A DNA stretch of 64,000 bases from Magnetospirillum sp. XM-1. Its GTDB lineage: Bacteria; Pseudomonadota; Alphaproteobacteria; Rhodospirillales; Magnetospirillaceae. The stretch covers positions 4,244,001-4,308,000 of the forward strand of contig NZ_LN997848.1 in NCBI RefSeq assembly GCF_001511835.1, read 5' to 3'. Positions 42,771 through 57,700 of the stretch are shown here, piece by piece. Below the pieces are notes generated by a model. The model ran no database searches, had not been told where the DNA came from, and saw nothing but the letters and a program-made list of their open reading frames with translations. The translations under genes were made by a program, and so were the position numbers. How positions within the stretch are numbered: the stretch's first letter is position 1; each line of letters begins with the position of its first letter.

Positions 42771-45700
42771 GGACACCCGGATGGTGCGGGTCGAAACCCG
42801 CCCGGCGGTGTCGGTCACCGTGTAGGTGATGACGTCCAGCCCGGTCTGCCCCGAGGTGGGGGTGTAGCTGTAGGCCCCTGTCGCCGTATTGAGCGACACG
42901 GTGCCATAGCTGCTGACCAGGGTCTCGGTGGCCCCCGACACGGTCGGCGAACCGCTGAGGTGGTAAGTCAGCGTGGTGCCCTCGACGTCGAAGGCCGCCA
43001 GACTGCCCGAAACGGCGCCGCCGCCCACGATGGCCTGCAGGCTGGAGGCCGAAACGATGGCGGCGCCGCCCGTCACCGAGGCCCCTCCCGAAATCCCGGC
43101 CGAGGCGAAGTTGGGCGTCGCAACCGTGCCGTTCTCGAACGTCCACCATCCGACCAGATCGGCTTCGCCGCCGGTGAGGTAGGTGCTCATGGAACCGACG
43201 ATATCGGACTGGCTGCGCGCCGTGTTCCATATCCGCACGTCGGTGATGGCGCCCTGCAGGGCGTTGGTGGTGCTGACGTCGCTGCCGATATACGTGTTGC
43301 CGACCGGAACGGTCGCCGCCGGGGCCCCGGCCCAGGTGCCGGCCAGGGCACCGTCCACATACAGCTTCCAGGTGGTGGTGCCTTCCAGAACCGCCGCCAC
43401 ATGGTGCCACTTGCCGTGGCTGAGGGTGACGTTGAATTCGTGGAAGCCCAGATTGCCGACGATCAGCATCAGCTTGTCGGTGGTGTCGTTGATGAACAGA
43501 CCATAGCCGGTGGTGCTGGTATCGCCGTTGGCGATGATGGCCTGGTCATTGGCGGAACCGCTATCCTCGCGGACCCAGGCCTCCAGGGTGACGTTGCTGA
43601 CGGCCGTGCTCGCCACCGCCCCGGTGGAAATGTGGGCGCTGGCGCTGCCCAGCGTTCCAAAGCCGCGCACCGGCATAATCACCGGCGCCATGTTGTTGGA
43701 GCCCGACAGGCTGACCACCATGGATCCCGTCGAGGACAGGGTCTCGCCGCCATAGGGGTCGCTGACCTTGACCGACACGGTGTCGCCGCCGGTCCACAGG
43801 GGGTCGGCATGGTAGACGGCGCTGGCAAGCGCGTTGTTGATGCGGTCCAGCGTGCCGGTGAAGGTGACCGTATGCTCGCCGTTGACGGTATTGGTGGCGA
43901 AGGTGATGCCGCCGGTCTTGACCAGTTCGATTCCGCCGTGATTGGCCGACAGGGTGACCGACATGGTCTCGCCGGCCAGGGAGCCGACCTCGTCGGACAC
44001 CTGCAGGCCCAGGGTGTGGCTGCCGTTCTCGGTCACGCTGAAGTTGGACAGGCCGGAAATGGTCGGCTCGTCGCGCACCGAGCGCACCCCGATCCCCACG
44101 GTGCCGTAGGTGAGGTTGCCGCTGCCGTCGTTCATGGCGACGACGAAATAGTCCGAGCCGAAGTAATTGGCGTCCGGGTTGTAGACATAGCCGCCCGAGC
44201 CGGGCGAGAGCGTGCCGCCCGACAGGAACACCGAGCCGGCCGAAAGGGTGGTGGTCCCCAGTACCGTCGTTCCAGTCAGCGACAGCGTGCCGTGCTGCGG
44301 ACCCTGGGCGATGGTGGCCCAGACCGGCTGGCCGGAATTGGTGAGATCGGTCTCGAACAATCCGGCGCGGAGTTCCGTATCCTCGCGGGTGGTGACCACG
44401 TCGTCGAACAGGGATGCCTTGGCGCCCGTGGTGGACACCGAGGTGGCCGTTCCCGTACCGCTGTGTGCGGTGTCGGGCGCCGAGCCGCTGGAGATGTTGT
44501 CCAGGCGCCAATTGGCGGCCAGATGTTCCTCATCGCCGGTCAGGCGAATGCCGGAATAGGTGGAAATCTCCGATGACGAACGGGCTTGGTCCCACACCCG
44601 AACATCGGACAGAGCGCCGGCGAAGTACTGGGCCGTGCCGTTGTTGTAGTAGCCGAGATCGAACGTCGAGATACCCGACAGACGGCTGCCGACAAAGGTC
44701 GGATTGGCGTTGGCCACATATTGGCCAGCGTCGAAGTCGTAGGACAGCCCGCCATTGGCGGTGGTGACCGCCACGCCGTTCACGTACATGGTGGCGACGT
44801 TGTTGTGGACGCTCACCGCCACGTGGTTCCAGGTGCCGAGCGTCACCGCCGGACCGTACAGCGCCAGGCCGTAGCCCTGGTTGCCGGTATTGCCGTTGCC
44901 CATGAAGAAGGACAGCTGGCCATTGCTCAGTTGCAGATTGAACAGCGCGGTGGCGTTGTCGCCCGCGCTGGCGTGGGCCGACATCAGCGATTTGACCGCC
45001 GAACCCGACAGGGAATCCTGGCGGAACCAGGTCTCGATGGTGAAATCGCCGCTGAAATCCATGTGCGACGTGTCGGTCACATGGATCGCGCTGCTGGTCC
45101 CGTTGAAGCTGGCGACCTTGCCGAGGGTGGCGACGTAAAGCGGCGTCTCCGTCGCCGCCATGGTCCAGTCGGCCAGCAGATTGGTGTTGGAAACGGCGGC
45201 CGCCCCAAAGGTGGAAGCGGTCTGCAGCTGGGTGCCGTTCAGGGCGGTGTTCCACACCGCCACTTCGCCCAGATTGCCGCCGAACACCTGGGCGGGCGCG
45301 GAGAGATTGCCGCCGACCATGGCCGCGGTGGTGCCGCTGGTGGGAATGTTGAGGTTGACGTGGGTCGACGGCGAAGAAAGGTCGGCGGTGTAGTCGCCGC
45401 CCCGGGCGACGCCGTCGACGTAGAAATTGACGTAGCCCTCGCCGGAATGGCTGGTGGTGTCGTAGGTCACCGCGACGTAGTGCCAGTTGCCGTCATTCAC
45501 CGCCACGTTGGACAGCAGGGGCGACAGGTTGCCGCCATCCAGCTTCAGGTAGCCGTTTTCGATGGAGAACATGGCGGCGGCGTAATTGGCGGCGGTATTG
45601 CCGATCCCCAGGATGTCCTGGCGGGTGCCGCTGGCGGTCCGCACCCAGGCGCCGTAGGTGAAGGCGCCGGTGCCGGTCCCAAGAGTGGCGGCATTGGCGG

Positions 45701-48700
45701 CCACCAGCCCGGACGAGCCGACGGCCACGCTGCTGTGCCCGCCGATGGTCGACAGATTGGTCCCCGACGTCGCCATGACCAGGCCGTGATTGCCGGCCAT
45801 GTCGGAAATGACGGTATTGAGGGTGAGGCTGTTGTTATGCCCCGACCCGTCGAGGATCAGCTTGCCGCTGGACGCGGTCTGGACGCGGTCCATGCTCCAA
45901 TCGGCGATCAGATGGTCGGTCGAGACGGATTCCGTCCGGTGCCAGTTGTTGTAGATCTCCGACTGGGTGCGGGCGTCGTTGAACAGGCGCACGCCGTCCA
46001 GCTGGCCCACGAAGCTGCCGCCCGACGCGGGCGAGCCGCCCAGGTAAAGGGTGCCGGCACCGTTATAGTCGTTGGTGGTCACCACGTTGCCCACCATCAC
46101 GCCGTCGCGGTACAGCACCAGCATGTTGTTGGTGGCGTTGTAGACGCCGGCCCAGTGATGCCAGCCGCCCACGTCGCCAGCCGCGTTGTAGGTGACCGCG
46201 GTGCCGCCGCTGCTGCCGTCCACCGAGAAGCGCAGAACGCCGGCGGCGTCGAAGCCGACGAACAGGTTCCCGCCGGTTCCGCCGCTGCCCTGGGTCAGCA
46301 CGGTCTGGGCCGTGCCGGTGGTCTGGATCGCCTTGTTGGCCCAGAACTCCCAGGTGAACGACGAGCCGGTCAGGACGATGCTGTTGGCGGACGCATAATG
46401 GTCGCCGGAGAATTGCAGCGCTCCGTTCGCCGCGCTCGATCCCACCAGATCCAGCGGGCTGTCGGTACGGATGGTCAGCATCTTCGTGGTGGTGTTGCCA
46501 TCGCTGCCGGTGGCAACCACGTTGAAGGTGTCGACGCCTTGCCAACCGGAATTGGGGGTATAGGTGAAGGTGCCGTCGGGATTGACCGCCAGGGCGCCAT
46601 GGGTCGGCGAGGTGCCCACCGCCCAGGTGACCGCGCCATTGGCGCTGGTCGGTGCAATGGCGTCCAGCGTGCCGTGATAGGGCGCGCCCACCTGGATGTG
46701 GATGGCGTCGTCGTAAAGCGGCGCGTCGTTGCGGGTCACCGTCAGGGAACCACTGACCACGGTGCCGTCATGATTGGCGGCCATGGCGTCTTGGACGGTT
46801 CCGGCCACCGGGGCCTCGTCCAGACGCCAGTATCCGGCCAGACCCGCCTGGGTCCCGCCAAGCTGCTCGCTGTTCATGGCGCCCAGGACCTGAACGCCGC
46901 TGAGCGTGGAGTTCCAGACGCGGGCCTCGGCGATTTCGCCGTTGAAATGGGCGCTGCCGGAACCGTCGGCGCCGATCACCAGATTGCCGCTGAAATTGTA
47001 GGCGGGCAGCGTGCCGGTGGCCGACGGCCGGCCATCGATATAGATGACGTAGGTGCCGCCGCTGACCATGTTGACCGCGACGTGGTGCCAGATCCCGTCG
47101 TTGACGCTGGGCACCGCCGAGGCGACGCTGGTCCCGCCGATGCCCAGATGGAGCTTGCCGTCGGTGCCGATATAGACGGCGAAGCCGGAGCCGCCGGCGA
47201 TGGAGAAGATGTTCTGGGTATTGGCCGAGCCGTCGTTGCGGAACCACGCCTCGTAGCAGAACGAGCCGTTGCCCTGGCCGAGCGCGCTGCCGACGCTGAT
47301 GCCGCTGCTGGCCGAGAAGTCCAGCGCCGTCTCCGGCACCATGGACATCACCGCCTGCTGCGGATGGGTCCAGGTCTGCACCCGGGTCAGAGTGCCGCCG
47401 CTCACCGTGGCGGAGACGGTGCCGTTGCTCTGGATGCCGCTCAGGGTGCCCGAGCCGCTGGCCTCGTCCAGACTCCAATAGGCGGCCAACCCGCTGTCGT
47501 TGCTGAGCGGAATGGCGTTGGGCGCGCCGGTCAGCTGGCCGCCCGACAGAACGGTTTGCCAGACCTGGACGTCGGCGATGTCGCCCGCGAAGCCGGTTCC
47601 GATGGTCAATGCCTGATTGATGCTCAGCCCCGTCGCCACGCCGCCGCCCGAAGGCGTGGCGGTGGCGGCAGCCACCGCACCATCGACGTAGAGGGTGGCG
47701 GTCATGCTCGTGGCATCGTAGGTGTAGCCCACCGAATGCCAGGCACCGTCGTTGATCGTCACCGTATTGGTGACCCAGGTGGTGGAGGCCGTGGAACCGG
47801 CCTCGGTCAGCATGAGATGCCCGTCGGCGCCCATCTGGAGACGGAATCCGTCGGCCGTGTTGACCGTTGCCAGAATATCGCCGGCGGCGGTCGAGGAGGT
47901 GCGCACCTGGGCGAACACCGTCTGGTTGCCGAGGGCGACGGCCGCGCCCGACGTGGCATGGGCCACACCGTCGAAATGCTGGCCGATGATGGCCCTTGAA
48001 CCGGCGCTCGCCCCCACCGGCAGGTCCAGGGTATGGCCGTTGCCCGACAGGTCCTCGGTCCCGCCGATGCCGTTCCAATAGCCGATCAGGCCGGATTCAT
48101 TGCCGTCCAGCACCTGATCGTAGCTGGATTCCATGTCATAGCCGGACCGGCCATAGCCCCACAGCCGCACGTCGGAGATGGCCCCCTTGAACCCGGCGGT
48201 GAGAGTGCCGCCGGTCATGGTCTGGCCCACCCAGAGGTCGGCGCTGGTGGGATTGTACGAGGTGGTGAAGCCCAGATTGGCCGTCGGCACCGAACTGCCG
48301 TTGAAGGAATGGGTGGTGCCCACTTCCTCGCCGTTGACGTAGAGGTGGAGGGTGCCGCCGGTATTGCTCACCGCCACATGGGCCCACTGGCCGGCGACAA
48401 GGCCGGCGCCGATTGTGGTGATGTTGCCGTACTGGGTATTGGACGCCACGTCGAAGCTCAGCTGGTTGCCCACCAGTTCCAGCGTCATGTGCTGGGTGCC
48501 CATGAACTTGGACAGGATCGACTGGGTGCCGCTGAGGCTGGCGGGGTTGATCCACGCCTCCATGGTGAAGTCGCCGGAGCCCAGCCAGGTGACGTTGCCC
48601 TGGGCCGCCACCGTGCCGTGGTCGGTGCCGTCCAGGATCAGCTGGCCCATGTGCTGGCTGGCGCCGAGGATCTCGGTGGGGTCCTCGACCATGAACGCCA

Positions 48701-51700
48701 CGGTCTGGCTGGTGGACACGCCATTGGCGGTGGCCACCAGGGTGAAGCTGCTCAGCCCTTCGAAGGTGCCGTTGGTGGTCAGGACGAAGCTGCCGTCGGA
48801 GGAGATGCTGACCGTGCCGGCGCCGTTGGCCGGCTGGGCGCCCACGCTATAGGTGATGGCCGCGCCGGTCTCGTCATGGGCCACCAGGGCACCGTGATAC
48901 TGGCCGCCGCGCGGAATGCTGATGCCGTCGTCATAGGTCTGCAGGGTGCCGGCGTTCTGCACCACGTTGGTGACGCCGGCGGGCAGGACCAGATCATGGC
49001 CGTTGCCCGAGGAATCGGTCAGGCCGGTGCCCGTCCAGGACGCCATCAGGCCGTCATCCGCCGCGTCGTTGGCGGGCATCTCCTTGTAGATGTCCTCGGC
49101 GCTGCGCTCGACGCTCCACAGGCGGATATCGGCGATCTGTCCCTTGAAGGCGGTGCTGGAATCCAGGCCGGTGCCGGCCAGATTGCTGCGGCCGCCGACG
49201 GTCAGGCTGTAATCGTTGGACACGTCCGATTGCAGCGCCGAGACGCTCTTCACCGGCTGGCCGTTGATGTACAGGGTGTACTGGTCGCCGCCGCGGGTGA
49301 CCGCGATGTGGCTCCACTGGCCGGCGGTGGTGGTGCCGGCCTGCAAGATGTCGACGCCGTTGAGCCTGAGCGTGGGAATCCCGTTGTGGAGATAGAGGGC
49401 GATACCGGGCTCGGACGAACCGGCCCCTTCCTTGGCCAGGATGACAAAATCGCCGGACGCGGTGGCGGCGTCGCGGTTCACCCAGGCTTCCATGGTGAAG
49501 GCGCCGGCGCCGGGGTCGAGCGTGTCGCCCGCCTTCAGATACTTGGCCCCGTCGAAGGTGAAGGCCTGGGTCTGGCGGTCGCTGTCGATCAGGTCCACGT
49601 GCTGGCTGGTGAGCCAGCTCGCCCCGGCGGCATAGGTGCCGTTGGTCCCGCCGGTCATGTCGTAGGCGGTGGTCCCCGTCCCCTCGTCCAGCTTCCAGTA
49701 GCAGAACAGGTTGTCCTCGTGCCCGCTGAGATCAGCGTTCATGTTGGACTGGATCTCGTCGAGGCTGCGGGCCTCGGTCCACACCCGGACCTCGCCGATG
49801 TCCGCGGTGATCGCCGCCGGCGTGCCCGTATCGACGCTGCGGCCGATATAGCCGTCCGCCACGCTGATGTTGACGGCGGTGGCGGAGGTGTTGACGTTGT
49901 CCAGCACGCCGTCAACATAGACCGTGGCCGTATTCCCCGAGACGGTGACCGCCACGTGGTGCCACAAGCCGTCATTGACGGTGGTGGCGGACAACACGCC
50001 GCTGCCGCCCGAGATCTGCAATCCGACCAGGCCACCGGCGATGGCCAGCGACGCCGCGCCGCCCGTGCTGCCGGTGCTGCCCAAGGACAGAATCGTCCCC
50101 GAAGCATCGGTCGTCCGGAACCAGGCCTCGTAGGTGATCGGCGCGGTTCCGGTCCCGGCTACGTCCACGATCACACTGTGGGTCGCATCCACATGAGCGC
50201 CCCGCATGGGCGGCGCGCCGATGTGACCGGCGCTGCCCAGGTTCAGGTAGGCCTCGGAATCCACGTCGTTGCCGGTCCCGCTGCCATGGTCGCTGTCGAA
50301 GTCCCACTGGCCGATCAGGCCGGGAGTCCGATCGGCCTCCAGCACGCTGCCGGCCTCGACCTGGGCGGCGGTCAAGGTGGTGTTCCAGATCTTCAGGTTG
50401 TCGAACATGCCCTTGGAGGACATGGTCCCGCCGGTCAGTTCGCCGCCGACCACCATGGACGACAGCGAGGTCAGGCCCGATGTCCCGCCCATGCTGTCGA
50501 TGGCCATGCCCGCCAGATCACCATCGACATAAAGCCGCGCCACGCCGGAATCATAGTTGATGGCCACATGATGCCAGGACGAGGCGGTAATGGTCGGCCC
50601 ACCGGCCGGATTGATCCCGTTGCCGCTGGCGTCCCGGTCCACGTAAAGGCCCAGATGGCCGGTGTTGTCCACCATGGCCTTCAGCACGGCCATGGTGCCG
50701 GCGCCCAGGCTGAACAGCGTCTGGGTCCCGGTCCCGCTGAGATTGACGTCGAACTCGACGGCCATCTGCTGGCCTGCGAAATCCTCGCCGGCCAGCTGGA
50801 TGCTGGCCGCCTTGCCGGTGCCGTTGGCGAACAGCACCGAGGTGCGCTCGGCCGCGCCCGCCACGCTCACCGGATTGGCCACGTCCACCGAGTAGGTCTT
50901 GGTGGTGCTGGTGGTGCCGTCGCTGAGCTGCAAGGTGAAGGCGTCGCCCCCCACATAACCGGCGGTGGGCGTATAGGTGAAGGTTCCGCCCGCCCCCAGG
51001 GCGAGCACGCCGTGAGTCGGCGTGGCCGAGGTGCTTAAGGTGAGGGTCGAGCCCGCTTCCAGGTCGTAGGTCAGCACGCTGCCATGCACGGCCTGACCGG
51101 CCAAGGTGGAGAAATGGTCGGCGCCGGTGGGCGAATCCGTCGGCGGCCCTTCGGCGGCGGTGACGCTGCCGCTGACCGCGACCGTGGAGCCGAACAGGTT
51201 GACGATCTGGTCGTCCTGCATGGTCCAGGAGCCCAACAGGTTCGTCTGGGTCCCGGCGATGGCCGGGCCCATGTCGGTCTTGATCTCGGCGGTGGTGCGG
51301 ACGGCATTCCACACCCGCACGTCGGCGAGGTCGCCGCCGAAGGTCACGGACCCGAACTTGTTGCCGATCAGCAGGTTGCCGGTGCCGGTATAGTCGTAGG
51401 CCGAGGTCTGCGAGGCGACCAGCACGCCGTTCTTGTAGATGGCCATGAGTTTGGTGGTGGCGTCGTAGGTCGCCGCCCAATGGACCCAGGTCCCGGCGTT
51501 GCTGCCGCTGTCGGTATAGATCAGGTCGTTGCCCCAGAAGGTGAAATCCACCTGATTGGAGCCGAGATAGCCGAAATGCAGCCCCTGGCCGGCGACGCCG
51601 GCGGTACCCTGCGACAGGGCGAAGTCTTCCGCCGTGGCGGCGGCCCGGTTGGCCCAGAATTCCAGGGTGAACGAGCTGCCGTTCAGGTTGACGCCCGACG

Positions 51701-54700
51701 CCGACACCGTGCCGTTGGTGCCGTTGAAATGCATGGCCTGGCTGTCGATGACATCCGGGATGGACGCGTTGCCGACCGGCACCAGATCCGGCCCGGCGGC
51801 GTTGACGGCCTGAACCAGCCCGGACCCGCTTACATGGTCGAAGGCCCAGGCGCCCAGCAGGCCGGTCTCGGCCCCATTGGGCTCGAGGCTCTTGCCGGCC
51901 ACCACTTCGGCGCCGGTGCGCGCCGTCTCCCAGACCCGGACGTCGTCGATCAGACCGCGGAACGTCGTGGTGTTGTCGACCGCCTGGCCGCCGCTGTGCA
52001 TGCCGCCGATCATCAGATCGGTGGCCGCCGGCTGGGCGGTAGGCGTCGCCACCACCACGGTGTCGATCACCTGATTGTCGGCGTAAAGCCTGTAGACGCC
52101 ATCATCGCGGACCACGGCCACGTGATGCCACTGGCCGTCGTTCAGGGTGCCGCTGCCCTGCAGCGTCCACATACTGGCCGAATAGGTGTCCGGCGACAGG
52201 AAGGTCAGCTTGCCGTTGACCAGCGCCAGGGCGAAGGTGCCGATCCCGCCGGCCGTGCTGTTGCCCTGGCCGACGATGATCTGCGTCCCATTGGTGTTGT
52301 CGCGGGTGCTGATCCAGGCTTCCAGGGTGAAGTTGCCGGTCTCTTCCTTGAGCAGCGGGCCGGCGACGTAGGCGCCCATGCCGTTCAGATAGGCCGCGTC
52401 GTTGTCCACCGACAGGCCGCGCAGCATGGGGGCGTGGTTGCCGGGGCTCTGCACCACCAGATTGGCCACCGCCGGCATTGACGTCAGGCTGCCGTCGCTG
52501 ACCGTGTACTTGAAGCTGTCGGTGCCGTAGAAGCCGTAATCCGGGGTGTAGACGAAATGGCCGGTGGCGGGATCGAGGGTCAGCACGCCGTGGCTGGGCT
52601 GGCCGCTGATGGTGCCGCTGTTGAGGATGGAATAGGTCAGCGTCTGGCCGTCCGGATCGGTTCCGGTCAGGGTGCCGCTTAAGGTGCCGTCATTGCTGAC
52701 GGTGAAGGTGGGACCGCCGTGTTCGGCGATGACGGGAACCACGCTGCCCGTGGTCGGCAGCCCGTTGACGCTGTAATCCACGGCGTTCGAGATGGTGCCG
52801 TCGAGACGCCAGTACCCGGACAGGCCAGACTCGTAGCCATGCAGTTCGGCGTTCATGTTGGCGGCGATCTCTGCCTGGGTGCGCACGCCGTGCCACACCC
52901 GAACCTCGTCGATCTGGCCGTTATAGGGGTAGCCGAGATTGCCGATGGGCTGGCCGATGCCCAGCGAACCGTTGTCGCTGACCGGCAGCGGCGCGGCGGC
53001 GATGGTGGCCGTGCCGTAGACGGCGCCGTCCAGGTACAGGGTCACCACTCCGGCGCTGTCGAAACTGGCCGCAACGTGGTGCCAGGTGCCGGTGAAGGTG
53101 GTGGCGCCGGTGACGGTCAGCGCACTTCCGCCGACCACCGGGACCAGGGTGTAGGTTCCGGCCGTGGCCCCTTCCTTGACGAACAGGCCGTATTCGACAC
53201 CGCCGCCGGTGACGCCGCGCGCCACCACGGCATGCATCTGGTCAAGAGTCGCCGAGGTCTGCGGCTTGACCCAGGCTTCCAGGGTCACCGCGTCGTCGAA
53301 GGCCAGCTTGCCGCCGTCATTGACGGTCAGCGCGTTGGTGAAGCTGTCGTTCACGCTCATGGCGTAACCGGCGCCGGTTCCGGCCACGGGCGCCTGGTTG
53401 ACGGGCTGCACGTAGATGGAAACGGTCTGCGGCGCCAGGGTGTTCTGGCCGTCGCTGAGACGCACCTGGAACGAATCCGAGGTGAAGGTCGAACCGTCGT
53501 TGTAGTAGTTGAGGCCCAACGTGCCGCCGACATTGATGTCGCTGGCATTGAAGGCGTCGCCCACCGCGAGGACGCGGCCGTTGATCACCAGTGCACCGTG
53601 ATCGGGGGTATCGGTGACGATATAGCTGAGCTGCGACGCCGGGCCGCCATCGGAATCGGTGGCGTTCAGCCCCATGGTGCCGGACTGAATGTTCAAGACG
53701 CTGCCCCGGCCGGCGAAGACGGAGGTTCCCACCGTCAGGACCGGATCGGCGTTGGTGGCGTTGACCGTGAACGACACCGAACTGGCCGAGGCCATGGTGC
53801 CGCCGACGCCGTCGCTGATGGTGAAGTTGAACGAAGAGGTGCCGGTGGTGCCCGCCGCCACGTACTTGATCAGGTCGGCGTTGACGTCGGCCTGGGTAAA
53901 GGTGCCGCCGGCCGCCAGGGTCACCCCGTTCTTCAGCAAGGTGCCATCGCCGGGGACCGAGCCCAGGGTGTAGACCAGCTTGGAATCGCCCACCTGGATG
54001 CCGTCCATGGGACGCAGATAGGCCTCGTTCAGGGTAAACGTGCCCGACTGGCCCATGGTCAGGGACGGCGGAGCCAGGGCTATGGTGTGGCCGTCATAGC
54101 CCACATTGGCCGTAAAGGTCTGGGCGACGACGTTGCCGTGCCCGTCGCTGGCGTTGACGACGAAGGTGTCGCTGCCGACATAGGCGCCGTCGGCCTGGTA
54201 ATTGAAGGAGTTGGCGTTGACCGTCACGGTGCCGTGGGCGGTCTTGGTGCTGCCCGACAGGGTGAAGGTCACGGCGTCCATGTCGGGGTCGTATGCAAGC
54301 AGATTGCCGGTGGCGGCCCCGCTATTGGCGACCGCGAACGACGTCACGGTCGAGCCGCCGACCATGGCGCCCTGCCACACCGGCGGGTCTTCCACCGGCG
54401 TGACGGCGATATTGGCCGTGGCCTGGCTGCTGGAATAAGGGCTGAGCGTCCCCGAATAGATGGAGGTGTTCTGAATGCTGCCGGAGACCGCGCCGTCGGT
54501 GCCGTCCCAGGCCGTGAACGTGAAGGTCGCGTTGCCGCTGAAATTCGGGCTGGGCGCGAAGCGCACCTTGGCCGCGGCATCCAGGACCAGGGCCGAAGCG
54601 GGCGCCAGCGTATTGCCCATGGCGGCCCAGCTTCCGCCACCGTCAAGGCTGTATTGCCAGATGCCATTGGGGCTGTAGGCATTGGTCACCGCGATGCCGT

Positions 54701-57700
54701 GGCTGGTCCCCATCAGGGTGTCGGTCACCTGGCCGGCCGTCAGGGCCGAAACCAGCATGCCGGAATTGCTCACCGGGTCCTCGCTGATGGAGGCCACGCT
54801 CACGTTCCCACCGGCAAGGACCGGCTGGTCGTTGAACGACAGGGTGATGGTCTGCTGGGTGACGCCGCCAAAGCCGTTGTCGGCCACCACGACGAAGCGG
54901 TCGCTGGCAGCAAGGTAATTGCTGCGCGTGTACTGCCAAGTCCCGGTCGCCTGATTGAGGACCACGTTGCCTTCGGTCGGAGCCTGGGCCCCGCCGGCGA
55001 TGGTCAGGGTCACGGGCAGGGGCGAATCCACCAGCACATGCCCGTTCACCGTGTTGGACAGGGCGAACGCCCCGTCGTCGATCCATTGGGCCTGGTCCGG
55101 GCCGCTCAGCCCGCCGCCATTGAACACGCCCGCATAGTTGTGGCCCGAGGAATCGGCGATGGTGGTGCCGCTTCCGGCATCCATGCGCCAATAGGCGGCC
55201 AGCGCGCTCCAATCGGGATCGCTGCTGGTGACCACCCGGTTCATGGAACCTGCGATCTCGGCGTCGGTGCGCGCCGTGTTCCACAGGCGGAAATCGGCGA
55301 TCTCGCCGTGGAAGCCCTCGTTACCGGCGTTGCCGGCGTTGCCCACATAGGTGCGGTCCGCACCGGCATTGATGGCGTTGACGCCGACGCTGGCTCCCGA
55401 AACTCCGTACGGCACGCCGTCCAGATTGATGCTGAACACCCCGTTGGTACGAACCAGCGCCACGTGCTGCCACTTGCCGGCGATCAACTGGGCGCTGGAG
55501 GGATCGGACACCAGATTTCCCGCGGCCATGAAGCCGAGGTTGCCGGTCGTGCTGGCATAAAGGCCATAGCCGCTGGTCGAGCCGTTACCGGTATAGCCGA
55601 TGAACTGGATGTTGCCGTGATTGGTCCCGTCCCACTTGACCCAGGCTTCCATGGTGACGTTGTCGGTCTGGGTGCTGATATTGGCCAGGGACGACAGGTT
55701 GTTGTGGCCGTTGAAGGCCACGGCCTGATGCTCGGCGATCAGGGTGGGATTGGCGCCGCCATAGACGCCGGTGACCCCGGTGATGTCGGCCTGGGCCGGA
55801 TGGGTGGTCACGCCCGCCAGCTTGATCAGGGTGCCGTCCAGCGTGCCGCCCTTGACCGCCAGCCAGCCGTCGACGCCGTTGGTCATGAAGCCGACCAGGG
55901 TGCCGCCGCCCAGGCCGCTCAGCAGAGCGGCGGTGGCCGCGGCCGAGCCCTGCCAGGGCATGGCCTGCACATAGGTCAGCGCGCCGCCGGCCGACAGATC
56001 GATCTTGTCGGTGCCGCCGACGAAGTCGGTGATCACCGCCGTGGACGCCGCCGTCGAGACGGTGCCCGAACTGAAGGTGAAGACGTCGGCCCCGGAATTG
56101 CCGGTCAGGGTGTCGCCGCCGCTGCCGGCGATCAGGGTATCGGCCCCCGAACCGCCGATCAGGGTCTGCACGGCGGAATCCGCCAGGGCGTTCAGGGTGA
56201 CGGCCGCCGTGGAGAAGGCCGCGTCGACGGCCAGGATGCCGGAATTCAGCGCGTTGCTTCCCATGGTGATCGACGCGGCGATTCCGCTCGCCGAGACCGC
56301 CATGAACTCGATCCCGTGGACATTGGCGAAAGCGCCATCCGCGATGACGCCGCCCGAGGTGAAGCTGAGGGTCAGGGTGTCGGAGCCCGCCCCGCCGCTG
56401 ACCGAATCGGCCGCGCTGAAATCGGACAGGCGGAAAATCTCCGAGCCCGTGCCACCGATCAGGGTGTCCGACCCCGAACCGCCGTCCAGAACGATGGTGC
56501 CGCCGGTGATCTGCGAGGTGATGGTGTCGTTGCCCAGCCCGCCATCGACGCTGCTGACGCCTTGGCCGACATTGAGGACGTCGGCGCCGCTGCCGCCGGT
56601 CAGGGTGATGGTGCCGCCGGTGGTGGTCACCCCCAGGGTCTTGCCGTCGCTGAAGCGCAACTGCTCGACACCCGAGGCGAAAACCGAGCCGCCGCCCGTC
56701 ACCGACAGGGTGCTGCCCGTGGCGCTGATGGTGGCCGCGCTTTCGGCGAACTGCAGGCCCACCGCGTCGCCGGTGCCGCTGCCGCCGGTCACGCTGGTGG
56801 TGCCGCTGCCGGCCAGCACGGTCAGATTCGTCCCCATGGCCGAGGCGTCGACGCTCACCGTGCCGGTGGCGGCCGAGGCGTTCAGGGTGGCGATTCCCGC
56901 CGCCGCCGCCTGGGCGCCCAGGTTGAGCCAGGCCGAGGACAGCCCGCCCGCCAGGGTCAGGGTCTCGACGCCGTGGACGTTGGCGAAGGCCCCGTCGGAC
57001 AGGGTGTTGGCATTGAGATTGGTGAGAATCAGGGTGTCGTTGCCGCCGGCCAGATCGATAGAGCCGCCGGTGAACATGGCGTTCCACGTCACCTTGTCGT
57101 CGCCGGTGCCGCCGATCAGGGTCTCGACGCCATCGACGGCCAGGGTCTGGCCGCCGCTCATCAGGGTGACGGTGTCGTTGCCGAAGCTGCCGTCGGCATA
57201 GCTCACCCCGGCTCCGACCACCAGATTGTCGTCGGCAAAGGCGCCAATGATCTGGCTGGCGCCGGAATTCATCGACACATGGTCGCCCGCGCCGTAATCC
57301 ACCCACATGTTGCTGCCGGAAAGCGTGTCGGCCGGGCCGCCGTTCTTGGTGACCGTGGTGGTGCCGCCGCTGACGGCGATGGTGGTGTTGGCCGCGCCCT
57401 GGATGGAGAAGGTGTTGATTCCGCCGCCACCGACGAAGGTGTCGGCGCCGCTGCCGCCGGCGAACGTCGCCCCGCCCGCCAGAGCCGAGGCGTTGAACGA
57501 CACGTTGGCGGTGCTGAGGCTGGCGTCAACCGCGTTGAAGCCCCCCGCTCCCACCGTCAGGGAAACCGGCCCGCCCGTCGCCTGCAGGCTCAGGGATTCC
57601 ACATTGTGGACATTGGCCAGGGCCGCCGTGCCGATGGTCAGCGCCGCCGTACCCGACAGGGTCAGCTTCAGGGTATCGCTGCCGGCCCCGCCATCGACCG

